The translations under genes and the position numbers were made by a program. From Imbricaverruca yamaguchii (Eukaryota; Arthropoda; Thecostraca; Neoverrucidae): a stretch of 64,000 nt of DNA. This document shows positions 11,697 through 23,319 of this stretch, one piece after another. The stretch is taken from the NCBI GenBank assembly GCA_034440575.1, contig JAOTOL010001626.1, forward strand, positions 586,001-650,000, read 5' to 3'. The notes under the pieces were generated by a model. It was not told the DNA's origin and did no database searches. It saw only the letters and a list, made by a program, of their open reading frames with translations. The stretch's first letter is position 1, and each line of letters begins with the position of its first letter.

Positions 11697-13161
11697 AGCA
11701 TTCGGTACGCAATTTTAAGTGACTGTGTTGATGCTGAATGTGCAACATCTGAATGTGGAAAAGCAGCCTTGAAGTCTCGACATATCCACCAGGGTTATTT
11801 CTTCTATTCTCGTAGAACTACAGGTCGTGGTGCATGCGTCACGGATGGGTTGTGCACACGTGAATCTGTTTGTCGTGATATATGCGTCATAACGCGGTTG
11901 TGTGCACATGCTCTCAGCACATATACCAAAATGTGATCGAGTGGAACATTTTTGCGGTGCTGATCTATGCGGTCGTGTTTGTCAAAATCGTGGTCCAGAG
12001 GTACGGCTCAGGGATGAGCACTTCATTGAATCAGCAAACGTGACTTCACTCACTTTTTACCGTACACGTTGCATCTAATTTGCTTAGGCGTGCCATGCAC
12101 TATGCTACGACACTAAATTAGTGGTTGATGTGCGAGTGCTCTTCACTCCATTTTACAGCACCGACAAATCAACTCAATGAGAATCAATAAGAAGAATAAT
12201 TATTTCTTCAACTGGTGTGCCTGTGTATATATTACGTTGCTGAAGTTGTTCAGTCTGTCCAATCTTGCCTGAGTTCGAGTTCGGGAGTTCGGGTGTTGCT
12301 CGTCGGATGTTTGTCGTCTGCAAGTGTCGATGGCTTTGGATATCTGGAGCGACTTATTTGCGCCTGCGCATTTTGTGTCATGGCTGCAATTTTTGAGTAA
12401 AGGATCAGGCCGTGTTCGACGTTTCCGAAAGTGAACGAAGATAATGGTACCGTTATTGTCTGCCCCGCTGTAAGGTCATCTTGCTCTTGGGCGTTTGACC
12501 CGGGGACTGTCCATCCCACCAATGCATCAATCCATCAATGTTAATACATTTTCATGAAGCTGCCAATGGTCGATATTGTATTTCAGTTATCGGGACTATC
12601 GACAGTGGAAGAGGGTGGAGACGAGTTAAGGGTTTCGAGAAGATAAAAAGTGCTCGCAGAGTCTTAACATTGTGAATTGCATGCGCTATTGTTTATTTCG
12701 TGAGATGGGTAAGGTTTCCTTGTGTTTTTATTGAATCGTTCACAGTAGCACGAATTTATGTGCGTATGCGCATCGCTATTCATCAAACGGATCCTACTCA
12801 AGCTGCCGCACTTCAGGATAAAATGAGGGCATTTCTTCATGATACATTCAATTGGGATGTTGTTTCAGTTGTAGACCCAATAAATATCCCATGGATACGT
12901 TTTACTCACATTGAGATTAGGGACGGATCGACAGCGAATGTCTCCCTTGGTGAATGATATTCTTGTAGGTATTCAAAAATCCTTAATTCAGTGATATTGT
13001 AGGAAAGATCGTGGTATAATAATTGCAAACCAATGAAAAAGATATCCGTGGCCCGCGTCCACGACCTCATGCCTTGAGTAGGCGAGCTTCGTTAAAACCA
13101 GGAGTCACAGTCTGTACTTTTCTGACCTGGTATAATCTCACGAGAGTTCCTCTTGATTCAG
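11697..13161. other. Spacer, nothing recognised
   Basis: No cassette. An 85-codon frame at 12700-12957 ends 200 bp before the next cassette but has no recognisable domain and is not in a shared splice context. Confidence 0.4.
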
Positions 13162-13382
13162 GTTCTACTTGGTTTCCGGGAAAAGAGTGCAACATCTGTG
13201 GCCGCCAATTCTTCGCCTCATCCACTTACCGAAGCCACAAGTACATGCACCGTGGCGAGACCACTTGCCTCGTCTGCCATAAGGTCTTCAGTCAGAAAGT
13301 TCACCTTAAAATACACATGCGTACCATGCACGAGCTCGACCTTGCATTGTTGGAGGAGGGAAGGCAGAGTGCCGGTAACTGA
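13162..13382 (+). CDS. Alternative terminal exon 6: two C2H2 fingers
   Basis: Acceptor CTTGATTCAG ends at 13161; about 73 residues. Lead-in STWFPGKE has Phe for Tyr. Finger 1 reads CNICGRQFFASSTYRSH; finger 2 reads FSQKVHLKIH. All zinc ligands are present. The tail of about 16 residues is acidic (LALLEEGRQSAGN) and longer than in the compact members. Spacing to exon 5 is about 1.5 kb, typical for the left part of the array. Confidence 0.92.
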
Positions 13383-14987
13383 CGTGATGTGCGGCTGCGT
13401 GACATCTGCGGTCGCCACCAATCGCGGCCTGCATAGCGCGATATCAGTGGCTGGTTGAAATATCCATGCGTGCACCCATGGCAAGCTTGCACGCGGGTGT
13501 AGTAAAATTTGGATGTGCGAAAATGGCCAACATAGTGGCTCCACCCGAATATTTCAAATGAATCAAAACTTGCAACATTAAGTATTGTAGTAATTTTTGC
13601 ACACACGTTTTTAAAATGCCAAATCTTTTTAATTGACTATGTCCAGTGTTCATGATCTCGTGCGGTGGCATGTGCACAACAATACACCAGCATTAATCTG
13701 GCACTCATTTCCTCCGCGACTGTGTGATGGCCGTGACACATTGCAGGTGACGTCTGTTCGGTTATTTATTGATCGCTAAAGAGTACTTGCGATTCAGTGT
13801 TTTGCGTATGGGGTGACCCGCGGTCCACTGCCTATGTGATATATATACAATGTCCTGAGCTTTGTCCAATATACAGCAGCATACGGGTAGAAGTGCTCGT
13901 GATCGATGTCTGCGTTTTCCCGGGATGATTGATGCGTCAGCGAGAGTAGCACGACTACAGTATACATGCTGGGCAAGTGTTTGGAGGCGTATCATTGAAA
14001 TGCATCCAGCAATGAGCGCAGAAGTGAGTAGTGTGTGCAATAATTTGCGTTGATAGTCTGACCGTGCTTGGGTTTGTTGTTCCAACCACAACTTGGGTTT
14101 GAGTTCCTTCGATTGACAGTTACGTACTTGTATGTAGCTCATTTGCTTTATTCCGTGTGACGAACATTCCAAATGCAGCTCGTGAGTCATTGCTACGTAC
14201 ATGATGTAGCATGATATTCAAATGTATGCCAGTATGGACCGTGCCACATTTTCTCTCAACAGCTATGTGATGATGTTCTCGGTCCACGCCCTCACCACAA
14301 CTAAGAGAAGTCCGGCGGTCACACACCTTAAAAAAAAAACATCCCGAAAAGCTAGCGTCTACTTGTGATATCAGTATGGCTTCATAGACTGCATTGCGGA
14401 TGCATGTCAGCGAAGCGATAAAGAGTTCCGCACATTCATGGCACATACTCATTACCAGCAATTGCGAATGCTGTGCGCAAATTGCCAACGCATTCGGTCT
14501 TCAATAGCATGCCAGAATAATCAAGCTACGGAAGTCGCAGCATGGCTATTGTAGTCGTTACACCTTGAAAACCCCAAACTATGCAAGTCTCATCGGTCCG
14601 GTCATGCCTATTCGGCATAGGTCGCTGTTGGTTTCGTACCCAGTCAATTCGCAGTGTTATTCGCATGTATTAACAACGCAATGTTGTGCCGTATTAAGGT
14701 TGGCGAAACATGATCCTGGTAGTGTAAGCCGGCGACAATCCTTACATCGAAGTTGACGATTTTTTTAACGTGCTGTTTCTGGGTTCTGCTATGGCTTCCC
14801 CAGACAGACACATATTATCTTATGTGAGGGAGCACAAGTTCCTCAATTAGCACTCGTTTCGTTCGTAATATAATACAACTGAAGTATTCGGTTAACACGC
14901 ACACCAGTAGATACATGCACGTCACATTGACAGGTGTGAGTATATTTTCATACCAAGAAATTTCAAAGAAGAACCTTTGGTCCTTTT
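13383..14987. other. Spacer, nothing recognised
   Basis: Open frames on the minus strand (13.2-13.7, 13.76-14.49 kb) have no domain. No cassette and no repeat that I could match elsewhere. Confidence 0.4.
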
Positions 14988-15000
14988 ATGACGCATTCAA

Positions 15001-15054
15001 TGGGCGCTATATGACCGAAGCAGTCGATGCGCCCCTAAGCCCGAATAACCAACC
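15001..15054 (+). mobile_element. Micro-SINE, full-length 54-bp copy
   Basis: Begins TGGGCGCTATATGACC, has CAGTCGATGCGCCCCTAAGC and ends AATAACCAACC. Flanked by ATGACGCATTCAA (14988-15000) and ATGACACATTCAA (15055-15067). It is inserted, in opposite orientation, in the tail of the reverse SINE beside it. GGGCGC and GCGCCC within it are complementary. Confidence 0.9.
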
Positions 15055-15067
15055 ATGACACATTCAA

Positions 15068-15216
15068 CTACTATGTTACATAGCGTCGCCAAACTTTCAC
15101 GCCGATTGGTCGCGGGTGGACTCGGTAAATGCAGTCGGTTGTGAGATTCGAATCCACAATTTTGCGAGATAAAAAAAATCCTTCGCTCTAGCAACTGAGT
15201 TACCACGACCGCTAAT
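15068..15216 (-). mobile_element. tRNA-headed SINE, family B, reverse
   Basis: Reverse complement shows GTGGTAACTCAGTTGC (A-box region), GTGGATTCGAATCTCACAAC (B box), CCACCCGCGACCAATCGGCG and GGCGACGCTATG. Its tail continues left of 15068 and is split by the nested micro-SINE. A perfect 11-bp hairpin (15215-15242) sits at its head end. Confidence 0.8.
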
Positions 15217-15478
15217 CTCAAGTACTTTTGGGTACTTGAGATCAAACTCGCCCAAACGAACAACGCTCCACATGCGTATGCTGTATTGCGTAGGATAGGG
15301 GAACATACATTTCGGTTTTGAAGGAATTTATTTTTAAATTAATTTTAAATGAACCAGCTACTTTTGTTTGTAATTTTTAATGGGCCCCGGGATTAAAAAA
15401 AAAACTACCTCAAAGCACATTTACCGTGCCATCTCCTTGCACTGCAGTCTTTACCCTGGATACTATATGCGTTTTCAG

Positions 15479-15654
15479 GAAGTTCGTGGTATCCCGGCAA
15501 GAAATGCGAGATCTGCAATCGTCAGTTCTTCGCCCCTTCCTCTTACAGACATCACAAGTCTCTACATCGTGGTGAAACCAGATGCCCTATCTGCAATCGG
15601 GTCTTCAGCCATAAAGGGAACCTGAAGATGCACATGAAGGCTTTTCATCGTTGA
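15479..15654 (+). CDS. Alternative terminal exon 7: two C2H2 fingers
   Basis: Acceptor GCGTTTTCAG ends at 15478; the frame lacks an ATG so the exon is invisible to start-based searches. About 59 residues: SSWYPGKK lead-in, finger 1 CEICNRQFFAPSSYRHH, linker RGETR, finger 2 CPICNRVFSHKGNLKMH, ending HR and TGA at 15652-15654. Finger 2 has His at helix position -1, unique in the array. An AATAAA lies about 410 bp downstream (near 16067). Confidence 0.92.
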
Positions 15655-16169
15655 AAAGCGTGTTGTAGTGTCTCAATCCAGCATTATTGATGCTGTGCTG
15701 TGCACTATGTGATCGAGCAAACTTGAGTATAAACCTGGGTTACGCAAAATTCCGTGTACACAGACGCATGTTTACACCAATGTGCTCACGTGGTACAAAT
15801 GGATACCAACCGCCCCATCTACAGTAGGCCAGCCCGAGATGTCCTACCACGAAACCTTTTCATTGAACAGATACTGCGAGTACTTAAGAAAAATCTGTTG
15901 ACTATTGTTCGTTTGATGGAGTCTGAACCAACAGATCTCATTCTGAGTGAAAACTCAGTTGTTGAAGCCTCGTAAAGCAGTGATTATAAGAATCAGGACG
16001 GTCGACTCTCAGGTTCATGAAAAAGCTGTCAGCCTCCTACAAATCCGAGCATGCATATTTTCCCAGAATAAAATTCCAAGAAGTGTCCCTTGCATGCTTG
16101 CCACACCTTCCTCACGTCCTTTTCACAAACCGGTACCCATAGTTGTACTACTTAAATGGTTGTACAATA

Positions 16170-16665
16170 GGGTGTTTCAGAATGCATCAAATATTGCGGA
16201 CGGAGGTCGCCAGGGCAGGTGTGGTTCTCTAAATCATGGCGAGTCCAACGGTACCACTTTTACCGAAATTGAAGAAGTTCTAGTGGTTGCGCAAACCGCC
16301 TGAAGTTTGGGCGTATTTGCTGTAATTGGACGCTGTGGCCCGTCGACCTTGCGGTGCTATCGGAACATATTTACGGTCGTTAAAATACATAAAGCGGTCG
16401 TTCTGGAGCCCATCAGGCTTGCCCGCTTTACAAATTGTGGATTTAAGTCATTTTTCCGGATAAAAATATTATTTGGTACGGGCAGATTTCAGGTCGGGAT
16501 AACACCTAGGCCATAATAAGACCTTGTGTTATGTTGTTTCACCCATGTTATTGCGACTGTGTATGTTTGATGCCTAGCAAACACGAATGGTCTCAGAATG
16601 TATCACTTATAGTGATGAGTACTAAGATGATGTCTATATGTACCATGAGGGTGCATGACAGACCC
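16170..16665 (+). repeat. Left terminal inverted repeat of the 2.4-kb transposon
   Basis: Pairs with 18045-18536. Shared blocks include AATGGTCTCAGAATGTATCA, GGCCATAATAAGACCTTGTG and TCATGGCGAGTCCAACGGTA. Estimated divergence is around one in ten bases by eye. Confidence 0.85.
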
Positions 16666-16963
16666 GTGCATCCATTGAATGCTTAATCGGAATATATTAA
16701 TACATTAGCCAGTTGTCGTACCGTCGAACACATCGTCATTTCAATCTCACGTTGCTAAAATTGATTTTGAGCTAAATCATGCCATCTTAAATGTTGATTT
16801 GGTCCGACAGATCCACCTATCGCACGTCCGACATCCCTGAGCAGAACCTACCACTGAATGATAAACTTGAGGTCAATTCGCTGATTTATGCAATGCACAA
16901 TTTAACTCATCCTGTTTTTCAGGTCTTGCCAAAAGTTCCACGTTGTTACGTTGAAATGAAAAT

Positions 16964-17755
16964 ATGAGCGATAAAAACGTAAAAGTAGCGTCCTCGGTAC
17001 CTGTGCTACGAAGTCAGACGGATTGCTTCCTGGTCGGACAGCCCAGCCCAACCCTTTCCGGTGATAAACTACCCACAGCACGAGACGTACTTAGACATTT
17101 CTTTCACGTGAAGGAGCAATCCACTGACAGATGTGAAGCGTTCCAAAGAACAGTTGACAACGCGCCGTGTTTCTGGGCAATGGCCCGAATCGCTACAATT
17201 AAACCACGCAGCTGCATAAGAAGACTGGAAACGCTGTGGCGTGAGTGGAGAGTGGTGGCAAAAGGCAAAGAACGAACACATGATGTGGGTGGTCGAAGAG
17301 CCTCGTTCGTCCAGAAGCTCGACATGCTTTGGGACATACGGGCTGATGATGCTATTCAGGAAATCCTATCTAACAGACTTCTCGGAGCGAAAGAAAGAGA
17401 GCAGGACGTAAAGTTCTACTTGGTTCAAAGAACTGATCGAATGGGTACAATGTCAGGAAATGACAAGAAGTTTCAGTTAGTTATTAGGGCTTTAGGGCGC
17501 ATCGACTACATTGGTGACAAGAAGTTTCAAAGTACGGTCTCGCAACAACAGTGGCGACAAGACCGTTCACAACGCATGAATGAAACGAGTTCAAGCACGC
17601 CTGAGTCCCAAAGTCCAGACACCGAATCCAGACCGGATAATGATTCAGACAACCAGTCGGAGTCATACCAGCCGCCACCAGTGAAGCGGCAAAGAAAACA
17701 AGACTGTAACGCTGACGCTTCCTCGCGACGTCCTCAGCAGTCCTGCGATCCTTGA
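16964..17755 (+). CDS. Intact 263-residue transposon ORF, function unknown
   Basis: Single uninterrupted frame centred between the inverted termini. Residues about 40-165 look helical, rich in Trp, Arg and Glu (WAMARIATIK, RRLETLWREWRVV, KLDMLWDIRADDA, FYLVQRTDRMGTMSG); the pattern recalls an uncharacterised arthropod protein family with FW..ARIPT-, LYE-W and LFDIAHADA-like stretches, which I know only loosely. Residues 205-240 are Ser/Glu/Asp/Asn-rich, followed by a basic KRQRK that could be a nuclear signal. No DDE triad is evident. Residues 171-188 are encoded by a micro-SINE insertion plus its duplicated target, in frame. It may encode an accessory or DNA-binding protein of the element. 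The frame is intact although the termini have diverged. Confidence 0.7.
   Translation: MSDKNVKVASSVPVLRSQTDCFLVGQPSPTLSGDKLPTARDVLRHFFHVKEQSTDRCEAFQRTVDNAPCFWAMARIATIKPRSCIRRLETLWREWRVVAKGKERTHDVGGRRASFVQKLDMLWDIRADDAIQEILSNRLLGAKEREQDVKFYLVQRTDRMGTMSGNDKKFQLVIRALGRIDYIGDKKFQSTVSQQQWRQDRSQRMNETSSSTPESQSPDTESRPDNDSDNQSESYQPPPVKRQRKQDCNADASSRRPQQSCDP
17476..17514 (-). mobile_element. Micro-SINE, 39 bp, inside the transposon ORF
   Basis: Reverse complement reads GTAGTCGATGCGCCCTAAAG then CCCTAATAACTAAC. Flanked by exact 15-bp copies of TGACAAGAAGTTTCA (17461-17475 and 17515-17529). Insert plus one target copy is 54 bp, 18 codons, with no stop, so the host frame survives. Confidence 0.92.
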
Positions 17756-18044
17756 GGTAGCAGACCGCCTCCGCATATCCTCCCGCCAGGTAAACTCCCC
17801 TCTTTTTATTATTAAACTAGTACATTTCTATTCAATTTTCTGATCGGGACATGCCAATTTTGTATCCTACATAAGCCTTGCGTCCTGTCCATTGTTCTTG
17901 TATCACATTTCTAAATCACCATTGCGAGGCATCAGAATAATTTTCCTCCTTTCCCCTGTGCCGTTCTATCCGATGTCCACCCTCGGCATTCCCCCACAAA
18001 TCCATAACAGTCCTTATATGTGTCGTCTTCCGAAGGTCACTGTA

Positions 18045-18536
18045 ACAAGAGGGTGCATTGCACTCTCTTGGTACATGTGGACATCATCATCTTGGTACTC
18101 ATCACTATAAGTGATACATTCTGAGACCATTCGTGTTTGCTAGGCATCAAATCTACACAGTCTCAATAACATGGGTGAAACAACATAACACAAGGTCTTA
18201 TTATGGCCTAGGTATTATCCCCACCCGAAATCTGCCCCTACCAAATAATATTTGTATCCGGCAAAATGACTTAACTGCAGCGGGCAAGCCTTATGGGCTC
18301 CAAAACTACCGCTTTATGCATTTTAACGACCGTAAATATATCCCGATAGCACCGCGCGGTCGGCGGGCCACAGCGTCCAATTACGGCAAATACGCACAAA
18401 CTTCAGGCGCTTTGCGCAACCCCTAGAACTTCTTCAATTTCGATAAAAGTGGTACCGTTGGACTCGCCATGATTCACAGAACCCCACCTGCCCTGGCGAC
18501 CTCCGTCCGCAATACTTGATGCATTCTGAAACACCC
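18045..18536 (-). repeat. Right terminal inverted repeat of the 2.4-kb transposon
   Basis: Inverted partner of 16170-16665, ending CTGAAACACCC followed by TA. Confidence 0.85.
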
Positions 18537-18538
18537 TA

Positions 18539-19430
18539 TGGTACAAGTATCCACCTCGTTAGTCTGTTCGTGACGGGTGTGTACTAAATCCTCCGTCTGT
18601 ACGTCATATTTTAGTGCTTTGGTCCGACTTGCCAACGTGCGCAGGCGCTATTTCTTTCGCATGTTCTACATATGTGACATTTCATGGCGACCAATTGGCA
18701 TTTAATTAATTCTGGACAACTAATTCGGGACGAACGAAAATATGTGGACATTTACACCATTCTCTAACATGTACCACAGATGAGATTTTTATGTATGCTA
18801 TATTGTTTCTAGTTTGTAGCACGTCTCAGACGTGTGCTCTTTGGATGGTGTACTTAATGTTTCTTTAATATCTCGGCTATTTTCGTGTGATCCTCATGGC
18901 GCTGCGGGAGCCAAAATGAGAGTTGGTAGGACAGTCGTTCCTCCGTACGTTTAAGGTCCCGTTATACTTGTCTTGATCGGGGAAATAGCCTGCACCCGGG
19001 CAAATGTTGTGTCCCGTAACTTTGTTGTGCTCTTCTTGTATGTGTTGTTCGCAATATGAACTAATATACTGAGCTCTATTCTCTTGTCCCGTCAATGTGT
19101 TAAGTTGGACGATATAACCATAGGAGTGGACACACGTCAAAAGAAAATATCGCCACTCAAATGCGTAACGCTTCTGCCGAACATCACAAGTATAGCAGCG
19201 CCAGGTTGTTTGCATGCCGAAATGTCTCGTTTTTATTTTATTTGGTGTTTTCTTCACTATTCCGCAATCCAGCAGCGAACCTGGGTAGTGTAGGGCGTTT
19301 CGCCCTCATCGCGGAGACACAAGACGTGATACGTCCAATGACGCATTATACTTTCTGCTTCCCAGCTTCTGGTACGCACTCCCGGTGTGAGGGGCTGTCG
19401 GTGACGATGCTTTTTTGTGCGGCAACGGTA
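18539..19430. other. Spacer, nothing recognised
   Basis: A 126-codon minus-strand frame (18877-19257) contains several cysteines but no family I recognise and no splice evidence. Confidence 0.4.
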
Positions 19431-19434
19431 GCTT

Positions 19435-19705
19435 GACGTCACGCAACCGTGCATTTCTCAGTGACAAACGCAACTGTCTAGCTGGACGTTTGGTACGGCA
19501 GTACAAGCTTCATGCAGCCACGAGTTTCTCAGCGACAAACGCATGCGACGAGCTGGACGTTTGGATATACAGTAGTATCTTCACGTAACCACGAGTTTCT
19601 CAGTGACAAACGCGCAAGTGAGCTGGACCCGTGATAGGATAGCTGTAGCGTGACGTAACCACGAGTTTCTCAGTGACGAACGCACGCGCCGAGCTGGATG
19701 GTTTG
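19435..19705 (+). repeat. ~75-bp tandem repeat, about four units
   Basis: Each unit contains CACGAGTTTCTCAGTGACAA, ACGC, GAGCTGGACGTTTG and a variable spacer with CACGTAACC. Units differ by substitutions and small indels. Confidence 0.8.
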
Positions 19706-19847
19706 TGTTCATGGGATAACAAGCAAACTCCATACGGGACAATGGTAAGCCTTTTCAATAATCAAGTATTCAAACTAATGTGCAGGAATAATTAGCACCT
19801 GGTGACCTAAGCATATCTTTCACGTTTTCGTATAGCGACTTTTTCCT

Positions 19848-19870
19848 GATATATATATATATATATATAA
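19848..19870. repeat. TA microsatellite
   Basis: About ten TA units. Confidence 0.9.
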
Positions 19871-20320
19871 TGTGCATATATATAGGTGCAGAATGCAGGG
19901 CGCACGCGTTCGGATTATGCATGCGTGACGGCCGTGCCGAGATGATTCAGGCGGCGCATGCACTTTTGGCAGCCACACAGAACAGTAGCCCGCAGTTTCT
20001 CGCGCTGCTCGTAACTATTAGTGATCTTGTGATTTCGACGTTGACCCTTGCATTGCAAGGCGTTACCGCTCGACGTTCACAGACCTTATGGACTCAGAGG
20101 CATGCGCCCCGCCCGTTCAAAACGCTCGCACACAAGCCTCGTCGCTTGGGTGGAAAAATAAGTGATCACTGAATGTCCAGAACACCCAATCAGACATTCC
20201 GGCGATATATGCTCCACGGATACGCATTGTATGTAAGCTGTAGCACAATATCGCAATGTAGATGATAGCTATACCGGGAGACTAGATGCAGCATTTGACT
20301 GCATTTCGACGACTGAATTA

Positions 20321-20371
20321 TGGGCGCAATATAGACATCAGTCGAGTCGTTCTAAAGCCCAACTAACTAAC
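20321..20371 (+). mobile_element. Micro-SINE copy
   Basis: Starts TGGGCGCAATATAGAC, has CAGTCGAGTCGTTCTAAAGC and ends CAACTAACTAAC. No clear target duplication. Confidence 0.65.
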
Positions 20372-20510
20372 GATCAAGCTAGCTAAGGCATGCAGAGGTA
20401 CGGTCGGCCGATGCTGTTCCGCAGGGTAATGCTTCGGATGTCCGCCGGCCGGCTAAGCTAGACACTCATTGTCGCGTCTTAACGCCGCGATTCGATCTGC
20501 TATCAGACAG

Positions 20511-21349
20511 ACCCGCGCCGTCTCTCCTGTCAGATCCACACACCCTGTCTCGGGGGGGGAGGGGCGGATAGTAACCCCCTCTAAAATCCAAACTAAGAAT
20601 CGCACGAAAACGAAAGGGGTGTCATCGGAAAACGCTGGACGGGTAGGGTCCGGATCCAACCCCAGAATGATTCCCCAAAAAAGGGACGTCACCAGGGGGC
20701 TATATTTTCACGACTTTTCATCACTTACCTTCTGTTTTTGGCTCTGGGGGAGATAATTTTGGGGGATATTTGAGGAAAATATATGGATTCAGAAAGGGAC
20801 AGCAAAATCGAAATGGTCATGCATTTTTTGGTCCCGAAAATATTTTTTTATTTAACATTTTTGAGTTCAAGTTTTCTTTAATTTTCCTTTTCTAATGGAT
20901 AGAGCAGACCGATAAATGTTGCAAGTCAACTTGCCCTCATAAAAAATGCTTACTTCAGCCAGTATCTTCGATTTGAACTACAATTGGCAAATATGCTAAA
21001 TTTATATGTAGTCAAAAACTGGAAAAAGAGAAAATTCCACTCGTACGTTTTGTTGCATTCCTGAAGATAAGCAAACGCTGAAAGTTTCATGAAAATATAT
21101 TTATCCGTTAAAGCGTGACGACTGTTTGAACTTTTTTGGAGGTGACCTCCCTTAACCTTGACTAATTCGTTGACCCTAAATTACTAGACTTAACCCTAGA
21201 CTTTAATACTAAAATTTGTTACAGCATGCCGAATTGATGTGTGAAAAGGTATGCCAAATGTTGGCTCGTTGCCGCGCGCCGTTCGTCCACTATCCGCGAA
21301 AAACCTGACGGGGCGGTTGAAGACCCCCCCCCGATACCGGACGGGTTAA
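20511..21349 (+). mobile_element. TTAA-type MITE, copy 1 (839 bp)
   Basis: Begins ACCCGCGCCGTCTCTCCTGT, contains CCCCCTCTAAAATCCAAACT and GGAGGTGACC, and ends ACCGGACGGGTTAA. The right end carries TTAA; the left end has CAGA in its place, so that terminus has mutated or been lost. No coding capacity. Same family as copies at 22.2, 42.2, 44.35 and 45.2 kb. Confidence 0.75.
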
Positions 21350-21905
21350 GAACGGACGGCATTACGCTGCTGCCTTAGTTATCCCCAGTTGCGTACTTAG
21401 TGCGAGCTTCACAGATTGGAGTTCCGAAACGAGCCCGCAGCTGACAGCAGCGTCTCCATCAAGTGCGTGTTCCGGCGGTGCTGCCAGACTATCGATCACC
21501 GCTGGCGGTGGTCGGCCGGGTATGGAGCCGAGGTACTCGCGACTGGCGGTCCAGCTACAGCGGCGATTGGCCGTGGGTGTCGCCTTCTTCTGGTCGACTG
21601 CAATGGGGTGATGACACCGAGGCGGTGTTGGTAATAAGGCGATGTCAGGGATACGCTGATAACGGCAATGGAGTAATGTCGAGAATCCGGTGATGTCGGT
21701 GATGGTGGCGACCGCAAGGTTGTGACAGCCTGTATCATACGATTACCTCGGACAGCAGCCGGCCTTGCTTGTCGGGAATAAGGTGGTGTCAGGAATGCGA
21801 CGATGACGGCAATAAGGTGATGGTGACGACGGGAAGGTGGTGGTAGCTGGCATCATGCCAGCCTTTCCCGCCGAACGCTTGCACTGTTGACGTGAGGAGT
21901 CATGG

Positions 21906-22065
21906 GATGAGTTATCTGTGGGTAAGTTTGCTGTCTCACAATCGAAAGATTGTGGATTCGAATCCCACCTGTCGCTAGCTACTCTTCGCCCGTGACTAAT
22001 CGGCATGAGGGATTGGCGACGCTACATGACTTAACGGTCGACGTGTCGCAAAAACCAACAACCAC
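21906..22065 (+). mobile_element. tRNA-headed SINE, family A (copy 2)
   Basis: GATTGTGGATTCGAATCCCA (B box), CCTGTCGCTAGCTACTCTTC with a 4-bp internal duplication, GGCATGAGGGATTGGCGACG and an AAAAACCAACAACCACC tail. Older than copy 4 judging by substitutions. Confidence 0.75.
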
Positions 22066-22219
22066 CATGTAATGGGTCCTCTTTGTTGGATATGAAGTAT
22101 TCAGCGTTACAAGTGCTGCAGCGAAGTCACGTCTCGGAGACCGAATGACTGGTTTATATTGCTCGCTCCTTTCCAAGAAAATGGAGGTAATCTTCAACGC
22201 CGTCTATTTTTTGGCGTGC

Positions 22220-22638
22220 TTAACCCGCGCCGTCTCTCCTGTCAGATCCTCACACTCCGTCTGGGGGGATCGTAACCCCCCTCTAAAATCCAAACTAAGC
22301 GTCCCGGTCCACCCCCAAAACAATTTTTTCCCCAAAAGTGACGTCACTAGTGTGTGTGGGGGGGGGGAATATTTGGAAAAAGTACAAAAATTATTTGGAA
22401 TCAGAAAAGGGCAGTGAACTCGATTAGTTGGACGTTTTTGGAGGTGACCTCACTTGACCTTGACTAACTCGTTGACCCAAGATGACGACTTCAAAATTTT
22501 GAAACGGTATGCCAAATTTATGTGGGAAAAGTTATGCCAAATTCTGGCGCGCTGTTGCGCGCCGTTACTTCCATATCCGCGAAAAACCTGAGCGGGCCCC
22601 CCCCCGCTAGAAGACTCCCCCGAGACGGTACGGGTTAA
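22220..22638 (+). mobile_element. TTAA-type MITE, copy 2, internally deleted (419 bp)
   Basis: Bounded by TTAACCCGCGCCGTCTC at the left and GAGACGGTACGGGTTAA at the right. About 420 bp of the interior seen in the 830-bp copies is missing. Confidence 0.8.
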
Positions 22639-22852
22639 GGTTTAGGTTTTATGTAATTTATCAATTTCGCCCGGAGCACCCAACGGATTCCGGGGAACGG
22701 GAACGGCCTAATCCTCGCGATCAACCCCTGAATCCGTCAAATGTACTGCCCTCCATGAGGTCTTGAGTTTCCGCAATGTGGTGTTCTCGGATAATGTGAC
22801 TTACAACACTACAAACTGATTCGACTATTACGAAAAGTATTCGCATCAATTG

Positions 22853-22904
22853 GAGCCTGTATGACCAACGCAGTCGATGCGCCCCTAAGCCCAAATAACC
22901 AACC
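22853..22904 (+). mobile_element. Micro-SINE copy
   Basis: ATGACCAACGCAGTCGATGC, GCCCCTAAGCCC and AAATAACCAACC. Its 5' GGGCGC part is replaced by GGAGCC. Flanking CAATT...AGGCC motifs hint at a decayed target duplication. Confidence 0.65.
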
Positions 22905-23319
22905 AATTATAGGCCTTATCGAGCAACCTAGGTCCATTGCCCATTGAGTACGTGACACACTGTCGGTTTTCAAAGAGCCGAGGGACCTTTTTGCATGCAT
23001 CAAGGAAATCCGCCACCCCAATCGCCGAAAAAGATACGAGAGCGATTGGAAGCAAGACTAGTTATATGCAAGGGAGAACTCTAGAAATGAAATCCGAGCA
23101 CTTTGGAAGGCTCCTGTAATTTTTAGATATTTGAGAATTGGTGGGGTTGTTGCGCGTTTTACAAGGAACCACACAATTCAACTTTCCCAACAACCTGGCT
23201 TGTATAGACAGAACGAATACGATGAAGAACTACCGTAAGTGGAACAGCCTTTCCCAGTCTCATCCCTCTCTTCCATAGTTTTCCTATTTGCTTGTTGTAC
23301 CGGTGTGTCATTGTTTCAG

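Larger units (their letters stand above)
16170..18536 (+). mobile_element. DNA transposon with ~495-bp terminal inverted repeats
   Basis: Ends are GGGTGTTTCAGAATGCATCA and its reverse complement, flanked on both sides by TA (16168-16169, 18537-18538). The left arm (to about 16665) and right arm (from about 18045) stay complementary for nearly 500 bp with scattered mismatches. The only substantial gene inside is the 263-codon ORF at 16964. A TA duplication suits Tc1/mariner-like and several other superfamilies; I cannot place it. It occupies the largest cassette-free interval of the array. Confidence 0.85.
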
